Notes: generated by a model not told the origin, from the sequence alone. A stretch of DNA of 64,000 nt from Ceratopteris richardii (GCA_020310875.1 CM035441.1:82321878-82385877), one strand, 5' to 3'. Positions 46,664-59,352 are shown, numbered from the stretch's first letter. Program-made: numbers and translations.

Positions 46664-46993
46664 TCTCCCCTTCAAGCGACTAGTTCCACAAGGAGTGGTC
46701 ATGTTCTCTCGCATCGACTTCATTGGAGTTTTATTGTGAAATTCTTGAAATTTGATAGGTGCTTTGTGAAGCTTCTCTGCAGGTTCCCAAGTGCAATCAT
46801 TAATGTCATATCCTTTCCAATGAAAAAGGTACTCAAACTTCCCCGGAATATTCAATTGTAGGACATGCTCAACTTTGAATTCTTTATGATCATCAATCTT
46901 GATAGGTCCTAAAGGACTAGTTCTCTCCCCCCTCAATGGTGAAATCCAATATGGTTCTAACATGGACACACAAAAAACTAGATGTATTCTCAT
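46664..46993 (-). pseudogene. Chromodomain end of chromovirus K
   Basis: MRIHLVFCVSMLEPYWISP leads into a chromodomain with YLFHWKGYDINDCTWEPAE, the canonical aromatic-cage and W-E pattern. Confidence 0.85.
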
Positions 46994-49265
46994 GGTACTT
47001 GGTAATTAGAGCTTGAAAGTAACTGGATTAATCTTTGCCAAGATGTTGAACAGACCAAATCTGTGATAATCGAGCTTTGCACATCGATTCCCACCTACAA
47101 ATTAATTTTGAGTAGCCACACTTTATACCCAATGTGATAGGCTGGATTTTGCGCATGATGCTAATCTAATAATACTTATATTGTTCTTGAGCTTTGTGGA
47201 TATCTTCCTTGAGTTCTTTGTGAATAGCCATCAAGTATTGGGCCTTGTCTCATGTAGATGGGTTCTTGACATGATTTGAGAGTTGTATATCCATCCTTAG
47301 ATTTTTTCCATAGTTCACAAAAAGGGAGTTTGCTTGATAGATGTATGAACACTGTTTTTATATGAAAACTCTACAAATGGTAAGAGTTCAAACCAATCAT
47401 TTTGATGATAGTTGGTGCTTCAACGGAGATATTGTTCTAGGACTTGATTTACTCATTTTATTTGTCCATCAATTTGTGGATGATTGGCTATAGATAGTTT
47501 AACTTGAACACCAAGGAGCTTACAAATACTATTCCAAAAGCTGGATATGAGCTATGGACCCCAATCATTGACAATATCATCAAGTAATTCATGAAGCCTA
47601 AAGATGTATATGAGATAATATCTAGCAGTGGTTGCACCTGTGATTGCCTTGGTAGTTGGAATGAAGCGTGCCATCTTTGTAAATCTATAAGATGAATGGA
47701 ATCAAATTTATCTAACTTTTTTAGATCTGTGATGAAATCCATAGAAAATGAAGCCCATGGCATCTATAGAATAGGTAACGGTTGCAAGACGTCATGAGGT
47801 ATATGTCCTAGTACCTTAGATCTATTGCAAGTATCATAGGTTTGGATATATTCTTTGACTTCCTTCCACATTTTACGCCACCCAAAATCCCTTGATATCA
47901 GTTCTATTATTTTATCTACTCAAAAATGTCGTGCTCCAAAGTTGTCATGAAGTTATTGAAGTACTTGGGCTTTCCTAGAGGGACATACAATAGGTCCTTA
48001 TAGAATAGTAACCCATCCTTTTCCTTAAATTCATTTACTTCTTAAACATTTTCTTCTAGTCTTCACATTAACATTACAAAATAGTTAATCTTGTGGTAAA
48101 GTTCACGGAACCAATGATTCAAGGTTGAGTCTTCATGATGGCTTGAAGAGATAGTTCCTAACCGGAGATGCTCAGGCTTGAGTACTATACTCTCTTGTTT
48201 ATCAAAGGCCTCTTCACCTTTCTTTGGTGCAAGGTAAGATCTTCTTGATGAATGACATTGCTGGCATCCTAGACTATATGTGATGATGAAGTCAAACCTA
48301 GATAAAAAGTTACTCCATCGAGATTGCCTTTTTTTGAGGATGCGGGTGGTCATAAAATACTCTAAGTTCTTGAATTTATGATCTACTCCTTCAAGGTGGT
48401 GAGGCCACATATCAAATGTGTGCACTATGGCAAGAAGTTCTTTATCGTGTATTTCATAATTAATCTCTGGAGGGGAAAGTTTCCTTGAATGATATGCAAT
48501 TGGATGTAAGTGTCCATCATCTCCATATTGGGATAGAATGGACCCTAGGGCAAAGTTTGATGCATCTGTCCCTAGGAAGAAGGGCTTGCTAGAATCAGGA
48601 TAAACTAAAATTTGAGCAGTGATGAATGCTAATTTTAAGTTCTAAAATGCTTTTTGTGATTCTTTGGTCCATGAGAAGTTTGCATTTCTTGTAAGCTTGG
48701 TATGAGGCATCACTATCTTGGAGTAATCTTTGTTGGCAAACCCTAGAAAACATTGTATATCTCAAACACATGAAGGTGGTTGCCAATCAAGGATTTTCTC
48801 GATCTTCTTAGGGACCATAAAGATTCCTTTCTCTGATACAATGTGCCCTAAAAACTCCACTTCTATGTGATGGGAAGATCACATCTCCAATTTTGCACAT
48901 AAACCGTCTTCTCTCAGTTTCTCTAGCACTATCTTTACATGAGATTCAGGATTCTCTAGATTTTTGGAGAATATCAAGATAGCATCAAGATATATTACCA
49001 CAAAATCATCTGAATACTCTTGAAAGGTATCATTCATCATATGTTGAAAGATTGTTGGATCATTTACTACACCAAATGACATAACTACATATTTAGAATG
49101 CCCATACCTTGTTTAAAATGTTGTCTTCCATTTGTCTCCTTCTCTGATCTTGACAAGATTGTAAGCTCTTCGAAGGTCAATCTTCATGAAGAACTTTGCT
49201 TTTCCAAGGTGTTCCAAGAGCTTTGGTATAAGTGGTAGAGGGTATATGTTCTTTATTGTAACATT

Positions 49266-51180
49266 ATTCAACAAGTAAATAAAACAATAGAACTCATATC
49301 ACAGGATTTTTGGTGGCCTAAAATGTGGAAGGAAGTCAAAAAATATATCCAAACCTGTGACACTTGCAATAGATCTAAGGTACCACGACATAAACCTCAT
49401 GGCCTCTTGAAACCTTTACTGATTGCAAAAAGGCCATGAGCTTCATTATGTATGGATTTCATCACAATTCTACCAAAGGTAGATAAATATAATGCCAGTC
49501 TTGTTAGATTTACAAAGATGGCACACTTTGTTCCAACTACTAAGGCAATCACAAGTGTAGCCACTACTAGACTTTTTCTTAGATACATCTTTAGGCTTCA
49601 TGGATTGACTACTGATATTGTTAGTGATCAAGTTCTCTAGTTCATATCCAACTTTTGAAATAGTCTTTGCAAGTTCCTTGTTGTTCAAGTTAAACTATCT
49701 ACAACCAATCATCCATAGACAGATGGAAAAAGAGAATGGGTGAATCAAGTCGTAGAAGAATATCTCCATTGCATGATCAACTATCATCAAAATGATTGGT
49801 TTGACATCTTACAATTTGCAAAGTTTTTCTATAACAACAATGTTCATACATCTACCAAGTAGACGACCTTCTTTGCAAATTATGGACAACATCCAAGGAT
49901 GGATATACAACTCGAAAATCATGTCAAGAACCCGACTATCATTACTTGATGGATATTCACAAATAACTCAAGGAAGAGATCCATAGAGCTCAAGCACAAT
50001 AAAAGTATTATGCAGATCGGCATCGTGCTCAAAATCAAGCTTATCACATTGGGGACAAAGTGTGGTTACTCGAAAATACTTTGCTTATATCAAGGCCTTG
50101 TGCAAATGTAGACTATTAGAGATTTGGTCCATTCACCATCTTGGCAGAGATTAATCCATTCTCTGTAAAGCTCCAATTACCAAGTTCCATGAGAATACAT
50201 CCAATTTTCCATGTGTCCATGGTGGAGCCACATAAGATTTCACCATTGAGAGGGGAGAGACATATTCCTTCACCACCTATCAAGATTGATGATCAAGAAG
50301 AATCTGAACTTGGTCATGTCCTAGATTTGAGAATATCTTGGGGAAGATTGAAGTACCTTGTTCATTGGAAAGGGTATGAAATCAGTGATCACACTCGAGA
50401 ACCTGTAGAGAGCCTTCAAAGAGCACCTATCAAAGTTTAAGAATTTCATAAGAAAAATTTAATGAAGTCGAGACCAGAGAACATGAACGCTCCTCATGGA
50501 GCTTGTCACTTGAGGGGGATGTGATGTCATGTACAAAGGAAACCCTAAAAACGACTATCTTCTTGCTTAATTATGATATCTAAAGGTCATGTTTTGAATT
50601 GATGACATCATCAATAAAATCATCAATTCATAACCACCTTTGATGAAGCACCCTTGAGAACCTATATAAGGAGGGGTTGGCCACATACATACTCAATCTT
50701 GCCAATGCCATTCTTGACAACTCAAGGAGTTGTGATCACCAAGTAAGTACTTTCAAGTTCAAGTTCAAGTTCTAGTTCAAGTTCTACACTTGTCCCTTGC
50801 TCTAGTCTTTTCTAGTCTTGTCTAGTCTTGTCTAGTCTTGTATCTTGGATATCCTTGCTTTTCTTGTTGTAATCTCATAGTAGGAGATCCTTCCTAGTTA
50901 TTCCTTGTAGTTAGTTCATCTCCTTGAAGGGAGTTCTTATAGTCCAAAGATCTTGTTTCATACCTATCATCCTAGGTTGTGGGATCTTTTGTATCATCTC
51001 TAGTTGAGTTATTTGTAACTATCAGTCGTGGGTTGTGGGACTTCCTGTGTTATTTATATATTATTGTATTACTTCCCTACATGGGTGATCTTGTAATCAA
51101 AAGTGTAATTATGAAATCTTTTCTATTCTATTCAGAGGGCACAATCTAGTGCTCCCCTAGCTTACTTAAAGTGGGTTCCA
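49266..51180 (+). mobile_element. Partial Ty3/gypsy chromovirus L (plus strand)
   Basis: Starts abruptly at the integrase zinc region (DFWWPKMWKEVKKYIQTCD, about 49300), continues through the core (MDFITILPKVDKYNA; IFRLHGLTTDIVSD; NHP-TDGK near 49715) to the chromodomain (50141-50440; LVHWKGYEISDHTREPVE). It ends with a PPT (TTGAGGGGGA, 50510) and a 3' LTR from 50520 to about 51180. It is head-to-head with K of the same family. RT and gag are absent. Broken. Confidence 0.87.
50520..51180 (+). repeat. 3' LTR of chromovirus L
   Basis: Begins TGTGATGTCATG after the PPT and contains GTCTAGTCTTG repeats near 50815. It matches the reverse complement of K's LTR up to TAGTGCTCCCCTA near 51150. The exact right end is uncertain. 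Confidence 0.75.
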
Positions 51181-52497
51181 TGTTCTTTCAAAATTTTATG
51201 TAGCTTTGAGAGTCCACTTTAAGAGGAAAAAAACCCATATGGATCAATCTAAGTATTGAAGTCTCTAATTGTTTGAAATCTATTTTACTTGTTCTTCCAA
51301 AAAGATTAACAAACTATGTCCCAAAATGGAAACTCATAGTATAAAAGGCCCTACTATCTTCAAGGTCAGAAGTATTCATAGGAATCCACTATTTTAACCA
51401 ATTCTTTGATCTTGCAATTTATACGTAATCCTTATGGATCTTTAGCTAGAACTCAAATCCTTAAAGATCTTCTTGTTGCTTCAAGGATTCTTTCCTTTTA
51501 TATTGTAGGCCATTTTAAAGGTTTCATATGTTGACATCCTAACTATATCTTTTTTTATTTTCCCATTGACTTGAATTATGAAGGTACACAAATTCCAAGG
51601 ATGACCTTTTGGTTCTTCATGGCCTACTTTTTCTTAAGATCATCTTTCTGGTCATTTGATTCAATCGATACTTTTCAATGATCCTTTAGAGCTTCAACTT
51701 TTGATTTACCTTCAAACTTAGAGAAGTTGATCCTCTCTTTATTTCTAACTCTCAGTACATGAATTTTATTGAGAGATAAAATCTTTACTATCTTTTAGAA
51801 AACATTCCTCTTCCTTTTGAGAGGATAATTGAAGAAAAAGCTATGTATTCCAAACATTATCCTTTCGATGTATTCCGTTGGATCATGAGTCCTTTTTTCT
51901 TCTAGTCAGTAAAAAAATTTATTCAACGGGATTTAGTTCCCATTGCCCCATACCAATGGATTCTTCATCCAATATACTATATCTCTATACTCTTGTATTT
52001 CATCGTCCATGGCTTCTTTAGTGCTCTCTTAATCATATGCTACAATCTATGGTACCAAATTATGAGATAAAGGACTATGGTTCTTGGATACACCACATCT
52101 AATCTCAACTAATTTTCAAGGATGTTTGGTTAACTCTCATCAAACTTAAAGTTTGATTTGATCTTTCCACTACTTAGGCATTTTGGATTTTCTTATCTCT
52201 TTAGCCAAATAAGAGATAAGACTAGGTATTTTTCCATTAGATCCCTTTTCTGGATCTCTCACTCAATGTTTTACCCATGGGTTTTATTCAAGGATCTGAC
52301 CTATATGCATCAACAAAGAAACCTTTTTCCTTAACTCTTTACTATTGGAAATCACCTTATGGTGTGTTATCCCATGAAGAATAAGATATATTTAGGATAT
52401 GCTTTAAAGATTTTCCAACATCTATTTTCTAAACCACTTAGGATTTCTACAATCCTTATGGCTTACAAACATTTTCACTAACATCAGGGTTCCTTTA
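51181..52497. other. Unassigned, probably decayed retroelement sequence
   Basis: AT-rich with no open frames of note. The flanking copia scrap at 52498-52695 suggests this is heavily decayed copia-derived DNA. Confidence 0.35.
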
Positions 52498-52695
52498 TTA
52501 CTCCAAATCCTTGAGATCTTTATTTAGGTTGGAAGATACAATGAAACACAAGTGAAGTACTTGAATGCGGGGTAGTAGACCCACTCTATTTAAAATTTTT
52601 CTTGCATATCCTTTATCTTGTAATACTATATTTGATCTTTTTATAAGGTATAAGTCTTGGGGAATGCCCCCCTCCTCTAAGAGTTTCATCCTCAA
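52498..52695 (-). pseudogene. Copia RT C-terminal scrap
   Basis: DLYLIKRSNIVLQDKGYARK fits the copia motif just after the RT core (the Y-L-x-Q-x-x-Y-x-x-x-I/L-L pattern before the TP-rich linker). Isolated fossil. Confidence 0.5.
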
Positions 52696-52699
52696 AAAG

Positions 52700-55620
52700 T
52701 TCTTGAGGACCTATTAAAAGTGGTACCCTTTCTATTATTCTTTATTAGATTTTTGAAGGATTTGATTTATTTTTGACTTGTTCATTGATCCCTATTGACT
52801 AAAAATACTATTCATAGCTTTTCGTCTTCATTTCCTCCATAGATGGTGAAGGTATATCTCCTTCACCTTAGCAATCATACAATCTAAATCCATAATGGTT
52901 ATGTGAAGGGATCCAATCACTACTAAAGTTGGCTATGATTCTTTGATGGTCCTTACTTTGTCAAGTACATGATCAAAAGCATACTTACACTTATTAATGT
53001 TTATAGAGAAGGCATGTTATCATGACATAAATTCTTATCTAAAAGTAAGCTTTTATATAACACCATGAGGTTGGAAAGTTTTCAACAGCTTTTCCCCAAT
53101 GAGATGGAGTTCAAAAAAAATTTAACCATAATATAAATAAAAAGGCCTTGTGGGCCCATGGCACACATGCTATTCACTATATCATAGGGCTTGGCAAGCC
53201 CATGGCATACAAGCCATATACTCAAGTATGAACTCCATAACGTGCAAAAACATAAAATGCTAGCAACCATGTTCTCATTGCACAACTTTGTACTTATTAC
53301 AATCGTCTTTCCTGCAAAACCATAAAAAGTGTATTCCTAACAAATTGATTCATAATTTTATAATTAAAACAATGAAATTTTTTTTATGTATGAATTCCAA
53401 TCCATGCATGTATATAAAAAACATGCCAAAACATAAGCCACAATGCTTAAAAAAACATAAGACATACATCCTTGAATGGTTTGATGCTCCAATTGCATTC
53501 ATCCAAGCAGAAGAGTTTCCAGACCTCTGGACTTTCGTCACTAGGTCCTAATTCAAACATTTAAAGTTTTGATGACATCATATCACTTTCCAAAACATCA
53601 AGCAGTGTCAAATGATTACCAAGAGAATTCAATATATAAAAAATGCATCTATAATCCATCTCTAAACCCAAAAAAAAAACTTTTAGGACATATAAATAAT
53701 CATAAAATGCAACACACATTATGTGCAAGTGCCCCAAAGTGGAATTACTTCAATCTCTTTTCTATTTTGCAAGATATCGCTCTCGAAAGTTGGTTATAAA
53801 AAATTGTTGAGACCTTGCAGACCTACATAGAGCACGAAAAATACAAAGCTTTTGAATTTTATTTTTAGAAACAAAAACTAATTCTTATTCTATTTTTAAT
53901 GATTCTTAGCATATCCAATTTGGAGTCTTCTTGCCCAAGTTATGGCCTCTACAAGTGTGTGCCAAACTAGTGGACTAGTTGAGGGACTGGAAAAAAGTGT
54001 GAAAATGGTTTTTTGAAGTGCCTAAAAGCATTCTTCCATCTAGCAAGTCCTAATATTCTCTTGATAAACTCAGAGAGTAATATATGAAGATGTTTGATCA
54101 TATTTCAATACTTCCAAATCCTCCTTTCTTGCATGTTGTTTCTCCGGAAAGAGGCATAAACCATGAAGTTTTACTTTCATGTGAAAAGTTAAATGGGAGA
54201 TTTTAACAAGCTTCTAATCCACTCCTAATTTGGTTTTTTCTTGGATTTTCTAATTCTATATGGTAATTTATATACGATTATTTCTTTATTAATACCCTAT
54301 TCAATAGTAAACCTCTTAAATTATCTTTTTTCTTGCTCCCAAAAGTGGATATTTTCAAAAATTAGCACCTGAATTGTTCCCAAAAGTATGAAAAGGGGAT
54401 CTTTGAGGATGTAAAATACCTCCTTAACATATGCTTTTTATGAATCTAATGATTCCATAAGGAATTTCATATATGGCATAGTATCAATATGTATCCTTTT
54501 TCCCATACATCCATACCTAATGCACCTCTCCTCCCCCCAAAATAGGAACTTATTAACTTTAGGTGCAAGAATTTTTCTAAAAGAGTGATGGAAGGGGGTT
54601 TTGTGGATCTTCAAACTCCCATCACACTGAAAAAATTTTTGACTTCATTGACTCCAAATGGAAGTCCATGCACTATTCTATATGTATGCATGATTGTTCC
54701 CATCAATTTATGGAAAATACCTCTTCATTTCCCATTCCAAATTTGAGGGAATCATTGAATCTAAATGAGAGTATATATGTCATACTCCCCATACATATTT
54801 TTTCCTTAAAAGTGCTTGGCCACCAGCCCCTTCATTTTCCTTCTCTCAAAGTCATACCCTTTCAAAATTAAAATAATAATACCTATGATTAGCATGAAGC
54901 TCCATCATCTTCCCCTTTGGAACCATGAGAACAGAAAGGTCAAGGAAGGGACACTCTTCCTTCATGGTCTCTTCATGTACAACACATGCATCCAATATTC
55001 ATCTCTCCTATTTGTTCTTGATCCTCATTTCAAGTTTCCCTTTTGCTCCTTCCTGTCAAATTCTAAACCCGATCTTCAAAATTTTAGAAAGATTGTATTA
55101 TTTTATATCCCTTTCCCATCAAATTTGAAATTCACATATTTTTCCCAGTCCTCTATGTGAAAATATGGGTTTGACTAAGTAGCATGCAATGCATTACATC
55201 ACCATTTTGAACAATATGTGGACTTCTTGCTGAGGATTTAGGGCTTCCATCCTAGAAATTTTATCTTTTATGTGCATCATCATTAATGAGTTCTAGCTCT
55301 TTTGCACAGATAGAAATGACTTTCTATGTCAATAAAGTACTTTGATACAAATGTCTTGTATTGTGCATTTGATGGGCCGCACAACAGCTGAGTTAATGTA
55401 CTTTTGATGAATTGGCATAGCCATTTTCTACCACACACAGAGAATTACATTCCTTAATCCTCCCATCCGTGTTTGAATCCTCTCATGAGAGTTATGAATC
55501 CCACCCTTCTTGCCTCTTCTTCTTTCCTAACATTCTAATGCCATGTGGCATTAGAACTATGGACCTCTAAGGGCGTGTTCCCACTAAAGATCCCATAATA
55601 TGACAATCTCATTTGAGATT
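52700..55620. other. AT-rich sequence without recognised genes
   Basis: Short chance frames only. Near 55353-55412 lies a stretch (CTTGTATTGTGC...GAGTTAATG...CTTTTGATG) that recurs in diverged form at about 55688-55745. Confidence 0.45.
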
Positions 55621-55631
55621 ACTATAGAACA

Positions 55632-55686
55632 ATACAAGATGTCCAAGATACAAGACTAGACAAGACTAGACAAGACTAGAACAATG
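55632..55686 (-). repeat. Small LTR fragment of the K/L family
   Basis: GTCCAAGATACAAGACTAG followed by ACAAGACTAG repeats equals the reverse complement of L's LTR near 50815-50855. An orphan scrap of about 55 bp. Confidence 0.65.
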
Positions 55687-55747
55687 GAATATCTTGTATT
55701 GTGCTTCTGAGAGTTTAGACAATAGCTAAGTTAATGCCCTTTTGATG

Positions 55748-56100
55748 CATACACACATATACACATAAACACATATATATATACACATATTTATACACAT
55801 GCATACATGTAGATACACATACACACACAAGTCACACATACATATAAACATACACACATGTACATGTTTTAGGGTTAGGGTTTAGGATTAGGGTTTTGAG
55901 GGTTTTAGATACATATGCATGTGCATACACACATGTGTGTACACACACATTCATACACACATGCACACATATACATATTTTATGATTATGGTTTTAGGGT
56001 TTTACATACATACACACATGCATACACACGTATACACATACACACATACACACATATATACATACATACACATATACACATATACACATATACACATAAG
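55748..56100. repeat. CA/TA-rich simple repeat with telomere-like block
   Basis: ACATA/CACATA-type simple repeat, interrupted at 55867-55908 by telomere-like TTTAGGG/TTAGGG motifs and at about 55980-56003 by a second short TTTAGGG-type stretch. Open frames through it encode only His-Thr-Tyr-Ile repeats. Confidence 0.9.
55867..55908 (+). repeat. Interstitial telomere-like motif, TTTAGGG strand
   Basis: About six degenerate units (TTTTAGGG, TTAGGG, TTTAGGA, TTAGGG, TTTTGAGGG). The plant telomere repeat is TTTAGGG. Confidence 0.85.
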
Positions 56101-56480
56101 TATTAGTATGTATATTTCAATGTATAAAAAATAGGGTTTTAGGATAAATATTAATATATTTAATTAAATATAAAAAAACATTTTTTATTTATAATAGTAA
56201 ATATACTTAAAACCTTAAAAGATACGATTTTAAAATAGATATTAGTATATATAATTAAATGGATAAAAAAGTAGGGTTTTAAGATCAATATTATTATGTA
56301 TAATTGAATATATAAGAAAACATTAGGATAAAAATTAATATATATACTTAAATGTATATAAAAAAAGGGTTTTAAGATAAGTATTATTACATATAATCGA
56401 ATATATAAAAAACTAGGATTTTAAGATAAATATAAGTATATATAATTCAACGTATAAAAAACTAGAACTTTAGGATAATT
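56101..56480. repeat. AT-rich minisatellite with AGGGTTTTA motif
   Basis: A unit of roughly 50-60 bp containing TAGGGTTTTAAGATAAATATTAGTATATATAATT-like sequence, here described in pieces, recurs about six times with divergence. A similar array in complementary orientation lies at 58770-59185. Confidence 0.75.
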
Positions 56481-56601
56481 ATTAAATAATATTCTTAAAA
56501 TTGAGATCAAAACATCTATATCTCTAGACGTGCAACAAAGCACATTCATGAAATGATGTTTATAAACAACAACCAAAAAACACTAAACAAAGTTTAGAAG
56601 C

Positions 56602-57260
56602 TCATCTCATGGTGAATTCTTCCATGAAATGACCGCACCACATCCCTCCAAGTCCTGCAACAGTGTAGCCAACCCATACAATCCATAAGTCTACTCTACT
56701 TGTGTCAGTGGATGACCCACTACCAATTGCTATAATGAATATGCAAAACATGAGATCAAAAAACATGACATGATTAAAACAAGTAAAGTCATTATTCAAA
56801 ATGATACTTATAAACTCATGAAGCATCATGTCATAACCATCACTACCCAAATGTGATGCTCTGAACACATCTACACATGTGGCCAGTGCATCCTGCTACT
56901 GACAAAATTGGTTAGGAACCTAGTGCTACTCATTGCAAATCATCTCCAATCGTTAGTATTTAGATATACAGGCTTTTGTGAGCCTGTTGTAAAAGCATTG
57001 CAAGCCTTTGATCATGGATACCACATCACCTCACCTATCATGTTTTGTATCCACTCTAAGCTGACAAGAGGGTGTGCAAGTGCTAGAGAAAACTTGTGAT
57101 AGATCAACTCTGTGATATAATTCTTGCGATCCTTGTACTCTGCACTCCACTTGACCATGACAAAGTGCCCAAATTCTTTGTGCACAATTTTTGTATGTAT
57201 TGATGCATGTCCTTTTGGGTGGCATCCATCATTAGAGCTTCATATCGTATACAATACAAC
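56602..57260 (-). pseudogene. Unidentified coding-like remnant
   Basis: Minus-strand open stretches at 56602-56868 (88 residues, hydrophobic middle with DLMFCIFIIAIG) and about 57000-57230 (KEFGHFVMVKWSAEYKDRK). I do not recognise a family. It lies downstream of the CACTA-like fragment on the same strand and may belong to the same transposon. Confidence 0.35.
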
Positions 57261-57261
57261 T

Positions 57262-57388
57262 ACCCCTGCTATGTGGTATTTGGGGGGTCCCTTGGGCACT
57301 AGTCCCCTTCACTTGTACTTTTCTTTTCCTTTAATTAATACAAGTTCGGGAGAGTAGGCAAAGGCCAAACTTCCTTTATAAAAAAAAA
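57262..57388 (+). mobile_element. LINE-like 3' tail fragment
   Basis: GGGGGGTCCCTTGGGCACTA, then CACTTGTACTTTTCTTTTCC and TTTAATTAATACAAG, resembles plant L1-type 3' ends. It finishes in an A-run at 57380-57388. A target duplication was not found. Confidence 0.45.
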
Positions 57389-57399
57389 CTTGGAGTCAT

Positions 57400-57945
57400 C
57401 ATGGTCATGAGCACCATAAGGTCTACATGGTGTATTGTGTGGCATACCTACTTCTAAGGCACTTAGTCTAGGACTAGCTATGGATGAGTCTACGTCCAGT
57501 GCACCACCTCCACAACATCTATGTCCTCTTCTAGACCCACTTGTAGACCCTCCTCTAGAACCTCATGCTCCAGAAAGTGACCTCAAATATGAACTACATG
57601 AAAAAGACAAACCAATACTTGCATCTTGTTGTGGTGTTGAACACTCATGCACACATCAGCTGTAGGAGCCACTAGGGGATGGCTGAGAAGATAGCCACAA
57701 TGGAGTTGTAAATCTAGGAGTACCACCCAAGGGAGTGCCGTTGAGAGGACTACTCCTGCCAAAAGGAGTGCCACCTATGGGAGCGGTCCCACCACAGGAA
57801 GTGCTACCAATGGGAGTAGTCTCACGAGAGTTCCATGACATTTGTGAGGCGGCACCCTGATAAGCCAAAGGTGCTCGAGATATGAACTCTAGAAACTGCT
57901 CCTCTACCATGGAATCCACAATGAGCAGTGAACTCTCTCCCATCG
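57400..57945 (-). pseudogene. Gly-Thr-Pro repeat protein remnant
   Basis: The minus frame at 57656-57943 (95 residues) contains a short repeat of the GGTP/IGGT type (PIGSTSCGGTAPIGGTPFG, then NGTPLGGTP). Upstream of it, MVEEQFLEFISRAPLAYQG looks like an ordinary N-terminus. Family unknown. The position after the CACTA-like fragment suggests a transposon accessory gene. Confidence 0.4.
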
Positions 57946-58104
57946 TGCTCTACAATAGATAAATCAAATTATTAGCATAGGGATAATAACTATAATACAA
58001 AAAATAGTAGTCTACAAAACAAGCTTAACAATTAAGTAAACACAAATAAGTACTTACAATTTCTTGCTTCATATGGCCTCTATTCTAGCATCCCCTCGGA
58101 GACC

Positions 58105-58480
58105 TCATGCGTAGAGGATATCTATCTCTACACTGACAGCTTCCAAATCTCTTGGTATGGCCACCCCTTCCCGATCATCATCCTCATAGAACATATCATG
58201 CTTTACCTCCAATTGTACCTCGTCTTCTTCAAAGGCCTCTTCTTCTTGGACAATGATGTCTTCCTCTTCGACTACCACATGCATCTCAGATTCCATTATA
58301 GATGGAACTTCTTCCACATCCACATCCTCACAAATTTGTGTGCTACATGGAGCGACTTATAAAACCAATAGCCACTATGGTTCTTTCAAATCTGGTATAA
58401 AGACAACCTTCTCATAGTGTTTAGGAGGTACAAATGTGTCTCTTTCATCCTTCCATAGCCTTGTGGAGTCTACTTGAAGC
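58105..58480 (-). pseudogene. Possible CACTA (En/Spm) TNP2-type transposase C-terminal fragment
   Basis: Minus-strand sequence just inside the telomere-like block reads VDSTRLWKDERDTFVPP followed by KVVFIPDLKEP and a W. This is similar in spacing to the DUF4216 domain at the C-terminus of plant CACTA transposases (V-[DN]-x-x-R-x-W ... F-[IV] ... V-x-[FY]-[YI]-x-D). It then turns strongly acidic (58105-58323; VVVEEEDIIVQEEEAFEEDE), as CACTA transposase C-termini often do. Short, with internal stops, so the call is tentative. Confidence 0.42.
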
Positions 58481-58548
58481 AAACCCTAAAACCCTAATCC
58501 TAAAACCCTAATCCTAAAACCCTAATCCTAAAACCCTAACCCTAAAAC
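58481..58548 (-). repeat. Interstitial telomere-like motif, CCCTAAA strand
   Basis: About nine degenerate units in a CCCTAATCCTAAAA dimer pattern, ending CCCTAACCCTAAAAC. Opposite orientation to the block at 55867-55908. Confidence 0.88.
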
Positions 58549-59185
58549 ATGTATATGTGTATCTGTATATGTGACTTGTGTGTGTACATGTATTTTCATG
58601 TATGCATGTGTATATATATGTGTATGTGCATATGGTTGTATTTGTGTATATGTGGGTATACATGTGTGTATGTATGTAAAACCCTAAAACCCTAATCTTA
58701 AAAGATGTATATGTATGTATGTGTGTATATATATGTGCATTTTGTGCGTATGTGTATTTGACTAAGTACATATATTAATATTTATCTTAAAAACCTAGAT
58801 TTTTGTATATTTATTTATATATATTGATAGTAATCCAAAAGTCTCAATTTCTTATACATTTAATTATATATACCAATATTTATTCTAAAACTCTAGTTTT
58901 TAGGTTATATGTGTATTTAGTATTATTAATATTAGAGTATTAATGTTTTATATATTTAATTATATATACTCTTATTAATCCTAAGACATTCATTTCTTAT
59001 ACGTTTATTTATATAAACTAATATTATTCTAAAACCATAGTTTTTTACATATTGCATTATATATACTAATATTTATCCTGAAACCCTAGTTTTTATATTT
59101 TTAAATTTATGTACTAATATTTATGCTAAAACCCTAATTTTTTATATGTTTGATTATATATACTAATATTTACTTTTAAATCTTA
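58549..59185. repeat. TG/TA-rich simple repeat and AT-rich minisatellite
   Basis: 58549-58675 is TGTATA/TGTGTA simple repeat, the imperfect reverse complement of 55748-55866. A second CCCTAAAA block lies at 58676-58705. From about 58770 an AT-rich array with AACCCTAG/AATCCTAA motifs spaced about 60 bp runs to 59185, complementary in type to 56101-56480. Confidence 0.8.
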
Positions 59186-59189
59186 GTTT

Positions 59190-59352
<163 letters not shown>

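Larger units (their letters stand above)
45383..49265 (-). mobile_element. Partial Ty3/gypsy chromovirus K (minus strand)
   Basis: From right to left on the minus strand: RT (48720-49265; MSFGVVNDPTIFQHMMND, YLDAILIFSKN), RNase H (48063-48700), integrase (47480-47960; ASFSMDFITDLKKLDK), chromodomain (46664-46993; FEYLFHWKGYDINDCTWEP) and an enlarged LTR (45383-46663). Everything 5' of RT is missing at the 49265 junction with L. Same family as L. Many breaks. Confidence 0.87.

Noticed and set aside
53288-55160. Several 60-115 residue frames in the 53-55 kb region
   Set aside because: AT-rich chance frames with no motif, codon bias or domain.
55915-56134. His-Thr-Tyr-Ile frames near 56 kb, and the similar Tyr-Ile frame at 59163-59378
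   Set aside because: Translations of CA/TA microsatellites.
55867-58548. True chromosome end
   Set aside because: Telomere-like blocks are short, degenerate, in both orientations and embedded between other sequences, so interstitial.
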